Positions 60,193 to 64,000 of a stretch of DNA of 64,000 nucleotides are shown here, piece by piece; the stretch's first letter is position 1, and each line of letters opens with the position of its first letter. This DNA comes from Argentina anserina (lineage: Eukaryota > Streptophyta > Magnoliopsida > Rosales > Rosaceae). The stretch lies in the NCBI RefSeq assembly GCF_933775445.1, contig NC_065872.1:23808001-23872000 (forward strand), given 5' to 3'. A program made the position numbers and the translations under genes. Below the pieces are notes generated by a model, which was not told the DNA's origin, made no database searches, and worked only from the letters and a program-made list of their open reading frames with translations.

Positions 60193-61572
60193 AAATGTCT
60201 TCCTGGCAGTTATCCTTTTTCTTCTGTGTCAACATATGACAGTTCCTCTATTCTTTTCTCAAAAGTTAATTTTTGATCATCCCAAAAGGCTTGTTTGTCA
60301 CAAATTGACTGTTCTTTCTTTTCCAAGGATCTTTTTAGTGTTGAAACTTGAGTCTCCAACTGAACATTCCTGTTGTGAACTGATTCTGCAATGTCACACA
60401 ATTTTGCATATTTTTCATCTATGTTAGAACTTTCACAATCACTTTCTACCTCGCACAGTTCATCAATTTCTGAGTCACAGTCAGACTCTGCCAAATTAAA
60501 ATTTAATGAAGCAATTAATGCCAGGTTCTTCTTTGAGGATCTAGATGAATAGTCTTCATAGTCACTTTCATCATCACTCCAAGATGCCTTTAAAGCTTTT
60601 CGATCTCATGTACTATTTTTCCTGTTACCACAATCAACTGAGATATGACGAAGACCACCACATTCATAGCATTTAGGTTTAAAATTTGGATTTCTCCTAA
60701 AGCTAGACCTACTTTCTTTTGACTCATTTTTATTTTCAGTATATTTTAACCTTCTATTTTCAAAGTTTCCTTTTGAGGAACCAGAACTGGAATTATTGTT
60801 CCTGTATTTAAGATTTTTTTTTGAATTCTTTAGTAAGTAAACCCAACTCAGAAAGTTCATCACTGATTTTTTTTGTTACCTTTAAAGCAAGATTCTTAGA
60901 CTTCCTTTCCTCTGGTTTGTCCTCCTCATTCAGTTCAGCCTCATATGTCTTCAAGCTTCCAATGAGTTCAGCCAAGGAGTATGTTTCAAGATCTTTCGCT
61001 TCAGAAATGGCAGCCTTCTTCATTGCAAATTTCTTGGGAAGTGACCTCAAGATTTTCATGACAATATCATCTTGAGAGATCGTTTTCTTTGCATTGATAC
61101 TCCTGATTGCACTGGTGATTGAGAAGACCCTCTTGTAAAACTGATCAATGGTTTCTTCTTCCTTCATCTACAGGTTTTCAAATTCATGCAGCAATAACTG
61201 TAATTTGTGGAGTTTAACCTTTTTATTACCTTCATATGTGAGTTCGAGAGTCTCCCAGATCTCCTTTGAATTTGAACAATGCTTGATTAATGCCCTATCA
61301 TCTTCAGTCAAAGCAATGAATAGAGCATTTTTGGCTTTGTTTTCTGCTTCACTGTAGGAGAGTTCCGAAGGAGTCCACTTGTCAAAAAATTTTAGTTTAG
61401 CCTCTTATGATCCTTCTGGAGCTTTATCATCTGTAGGAGGAGACCATCCATGCAGGATGCATTGCCAAGCTTTAGAGTCTTGCGCAGAAATGAAAGCTTG
61501 CATCATACCTTTCCAATCATCAAAATTATCTCCCTTTAGTAGTGAAGGCATGTTTATTGATGTTCGCTCCAT
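60193..61572 (-). pseudogene. Copia gag (broken)
   Basis: Gag most likely starts at ATG 61572. In-frame stops are TAA at 61405-61407 and TAG at 61168-61170, the latter directly before the Met that opens the 119-codon frame 61167-60808 (ETIDQFYKRVFSITSAIRSI). A shift in a T-run near 60825-60832 leads to the frame with zinc knuckle CYECGGLRHISVDC (near 60650), which ends in a TGA near 60606. An acidic and then coiled-coil-like segment follows (60494-60210). The gag would coat element RNA; with three stops and shifts it is inactive. Confidence 0.88.
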
Positions 61573-61609
61573 TGTTCCCCGGATCTCACTAAGTATATCT
61601 AGTGGACCA

Positions 61610-61621
61610 GCTCTGATGCCA
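61610..61621 (-). other. Met-tRNA primer binding site
   Basis: The complement reads TGGCATCAGAGC, one base from the canonical TGGTATCAGAGC, two bases after the end of the 5' LTR. Confidence 0.9.
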
Positions 61622-61623
61622 AA

Positions 61624-62398
61624 TGAAAGTACCTAGGAGCTTTAAACAGTAAACACAGTTGCAGAACCAGAAGATTAATTCACAGTGTTAAAACCTCAAT
61701 GAGGGAAAACACACTGTGATCTGTAATTGAATTAACTTGAAGGTACAAAGGACAACAAGTATCATGTTCTATTACACAATCGGATGAACACACCAATCAA
61801 CAATGAAACACTGTTGTAGTTCACACTATCTGAATTCTATTTCACAATTAAGATGAGTGAACTGTCTACTCTAACACAGTAGAATTTGATGAGCAACTCT
61901 ATAACACAGTTGCAACCTTTATCGAGGAACAAGAACTCTTTATCACAGTCTTGATTCTCTTCACAGGTATTTTTGTTGGACTTCTCAGCACTCTAAGCTA
62001 TATTGTTCTTCACAAAAACACTCAAGCAATCCAGTATGCAGGATGAGTTTGTTTCAGAATTTTCTGTGATGTGTTCACTAGCTAAGGAATCCTGCCACAC
62101 CGATTATCAAACTCAGATATATATACATGAACAAAAATCAAGCAGTCAACATATTACCAAGATTTAAGCCGGCAGAACAGGAGTCATGTTTCCAGAAAAA
62201 AAGTATCAGCAAAACCAGAATACCTGGAAGCATGTTTTCTGAAAACATTCCACTATCAAAATACCTCGAGCTCCCCCATAATTATAGGCTCAATGAATTT
62301 GATCAATTAAGGACATAGTTTAGATGAAAGAGAGAAGGATCTCACAATATTCGAGTTTTGCACGATTCCTGAGTTGACTAGGAAAGCCAATATCTTCA
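61624..62398 (-). repeat. 5' LTR of the copia element
   Basis: 775 bp, TG...CA ends, followed by the GGAGT duplication. It would carry the promoter for minus-strand transcription toward gag. Confidence 0.95.
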
Positions 62399-62403
62399 GG
62401 AGT

Positions 62404-64000
62404 GTTGGGTCAGGGCATGTGAGTACAAGGTTTCATTAGGTATCTAGGAAAAAATAACATAAGTATGTTAGGAGCACAATGCTATATATATCTGGTAAGG
62501 TTGGGTGCATTCTAGTATCACAATGTTGTGCTTCATCGCATTTATGATATTAGTAGAAGATTAATAAATCCTGAATAAATGAATATTGAATAGTGTTAAC
62601 TTAATGAATTATTGAAGAAAACCTAACTCACAATAAGTAGACTTGTTAACAAATGACCAACAGACGTTGGGTGATTAGATTATTAACAGCAAGAACACCC
62701 AGATTAGCGTTCTTAATTTTACAAATAAATATTCTTGCTGCATTGTAATAGTCATGTATGTAGGTTACATAGTGATACATAATTTGGGGGTGTACAACTA
62801 GTGAATGGTGTAAATCCATCGAATAAGAGCTATCGATGAGAGATTATTTATATTTATGGGCGCTACTAGTTTGAGTTAGAGACAACTAAATCATGATAGC
62901 TGAAGTAGAATTGTAAGTCGCATTGCCGAATTTTAAAGAATGATATGATACTAATATCAGTTGTAAAATGAAACAAGATTCAGATGGATGAGTCTCATAG
63001 TCGGTGTTAATTTTCCAAGTATAGGTAGGCATCCTTTTTTTGGGTTTACCAGGGAAAGTCGTATCTGCGGGTTTTTATGAATTTGCAGCTTAAGTTAGCT
63101 AGTAGTTGGAGGTGGCTCCACCGGGTGTCTAACCAATTAGGTTGAGATGTATATAATCACGTTAATGTTTTTATACCTCAGATTATAGAATTTAAGCTTA
63201 TCTTCATACCTATCTCTCAATGCTTGCTGATAAAATTTTGTGAAGAGATAGGACTGCGAGCATGTGTTGAATACTTTGTGACCACGTCATAAAGTGGTAG
63301 GTATGAACAGTTCCATTTACATGAAAATTTATATCTGCTTGGTGTCCTGAGTAATCCTTAGGAACAAAGGATTAGCCTAATGAACTAACCTCAATGCATA
63401 ACCATAAAACTGATCAAGAACGTTGTTGGGAACTGGCTTTTTATTCTGTACCATCATTTAGTTAACTTTAAGCAACCATGATCTGTATCCTTCATTTTGC
63501 AAACTATAGGCTAGGTTTATTCTCTGTATAGTTAATTTTGAGGCTAGAAACTGAGGTCTGCATTCTGTACATTTGGATTGGGTATTTTAAGTTGGTGTCT
63601 TGATAAAAGTTTCAGTGGGCATCAAGATCATCTGAGAACTAGAATTAATAAGTTCTTGATTAAAATTTGATTCTTTGAAGTTGAGGGTATGTATCAGGAA
63701 ATTGCAGAATGTCACTGTTTCTGTTTGTATCTATTGATATCGGTAGTTTCGTTCATTCAAACTTGTTCCACTTTAGTTACACTTATTCACAGAGGTCCGA
63801 CCTTGATCCAAACAGAGTCTTTAGTTTTCGGGGTAAAGGGTTAGGTCCAATAGCCAGGGTGCTGCAAGCTCTATTGTCAACCATGACCTCTTCCGCTTCT
63901 ACATAATAGAAGCCTACGCCTATGATGGAAATAGAGTTAGTTTCACTGGTCTTCCTTTCTGCAGCTTGCAGATAAAGGCCTCTTATCCTTTTTGAAGACA
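62404..64000. other. Right flank of the copia element, no gene recognised
   Basis: Continuation of the pre-insertion sequence at 53647. A 65-codon plus frame at 63709-63906 (ending LQALLSTMTSSAST) has no domain; it might be part of an exon of a gene beyond the window. No repeat family recognised. Confidence 0.45.

Larger units (their letters stand above)
53653..62398 (-). mobile_element. Full-length Ty1/copia retrotransposon with GGAGT TSD
   Basis: Perfect 5 bp duplication GGAGT (53648-53652 and 62399-62403). LTRs of 772 and 775 bp, TGAAAGTACCTAGG to TCA, differ at about a dozen positions by eye. Primer site for initiator Met tRNA at 61610-61621 and G-rich polypurine tract (complement of CTCCCCCATT, 54427-54436). 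The minus strand carries gag, a long coiled-coil spacer, protease, integrase, RT, RNase H and an extra 3' ORF. Large size and a 3' ORF resemble the SIRE/Maximus lineage; that lineage call is inference. Gag, the gag-protease spacer, the protease-integrase and integrase-RT junctions and RNase H all carry stops, shifts or deletions. Confidence 0.95.

Noticed and set aside
1..64000. Assignment to a specific genus
   Set aside because: The repeat types and F-box form fit rosid plants, but nothing in the sequence is diagnostic without a database search.

Overview
This is nuclear DNA of a flowering plant, most likely a eudicot. It has a split plant-type nuclear gene with many short exons and GT-AG introns, a plant F-box gene, and a dense, nested load of plant LTR retrotransposons (Ty1/copia, Athila-type Ty3/gypsy) and small DNA transposons. 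The genus cannot be fixed from sequence alone. No intact cellular gene, rRNA, tRNA, CRISPR array or prokaryotic feature was found. Nearly every coding remnant is broken.

Layout. 1-2.7 kb: minus-strand F-box gene, split by an LTR and lacking its F-box start. 2.7-8.2 kb: plus-strand copia element, decayed, with a solo LTR of a second copia family in its gag. 8.2-9.85 kb: LTR-like sequence. 9.85-11.0 kb: long inverted-repeat element. 12.0-26.5 kb: an importin-5-like (importin beta-3) gene of about 20 exons. All exons can be traced with conserved phases, but it has two in-frame stops, a one-base frameshift, a lost splice donor and a retroelement in the end of exon 17. Its introns hold a gag-only copia element with a perfect TSD, a Harbinger-like element and a hAT-like element.

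26.5-30.2 kb: 3' flank of the importin gene, then an RNase H-type remnant split by a 2.2 kb hAT-like element full of internal repeats. 30.4-45.3 kb: an outer LTR retroelement bounded by CTTTG on both sides. Its left LTR contains a nested Athila-type gypsy element (31.3-43.2 kb), which itself carries a 549 bp hAT element with a perfect 8 bp TSD. 46.1-48.3 kb: a second, partial importin copy that keeps introns and is split by a copia 3' remnant. 48.7-49.2 kb: small TIR element. 50.4-53.2 kb: minisatellite array with a 105 bp higher-order period. 53.65-62.4 kb: complete-length copia element (minus strand) with nearly identical LTRs, a GGAGT TSD, broken gag/pol and an extra 3' ORF. 62.4-64 kb: nothing recognised.

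The window reads as the slow burial of one housekeeping-type gene copy and an F-box gene by successive transposon waves. Target-site duplications and nesting give a relative order of several events. I found no convincing new biochemical system. The most useful leads are the importin pseudogene pair, the gag-only element, the repeat-filled hAT-like element, the 3' ORF of the young copia element and the higher-order minisatellite.
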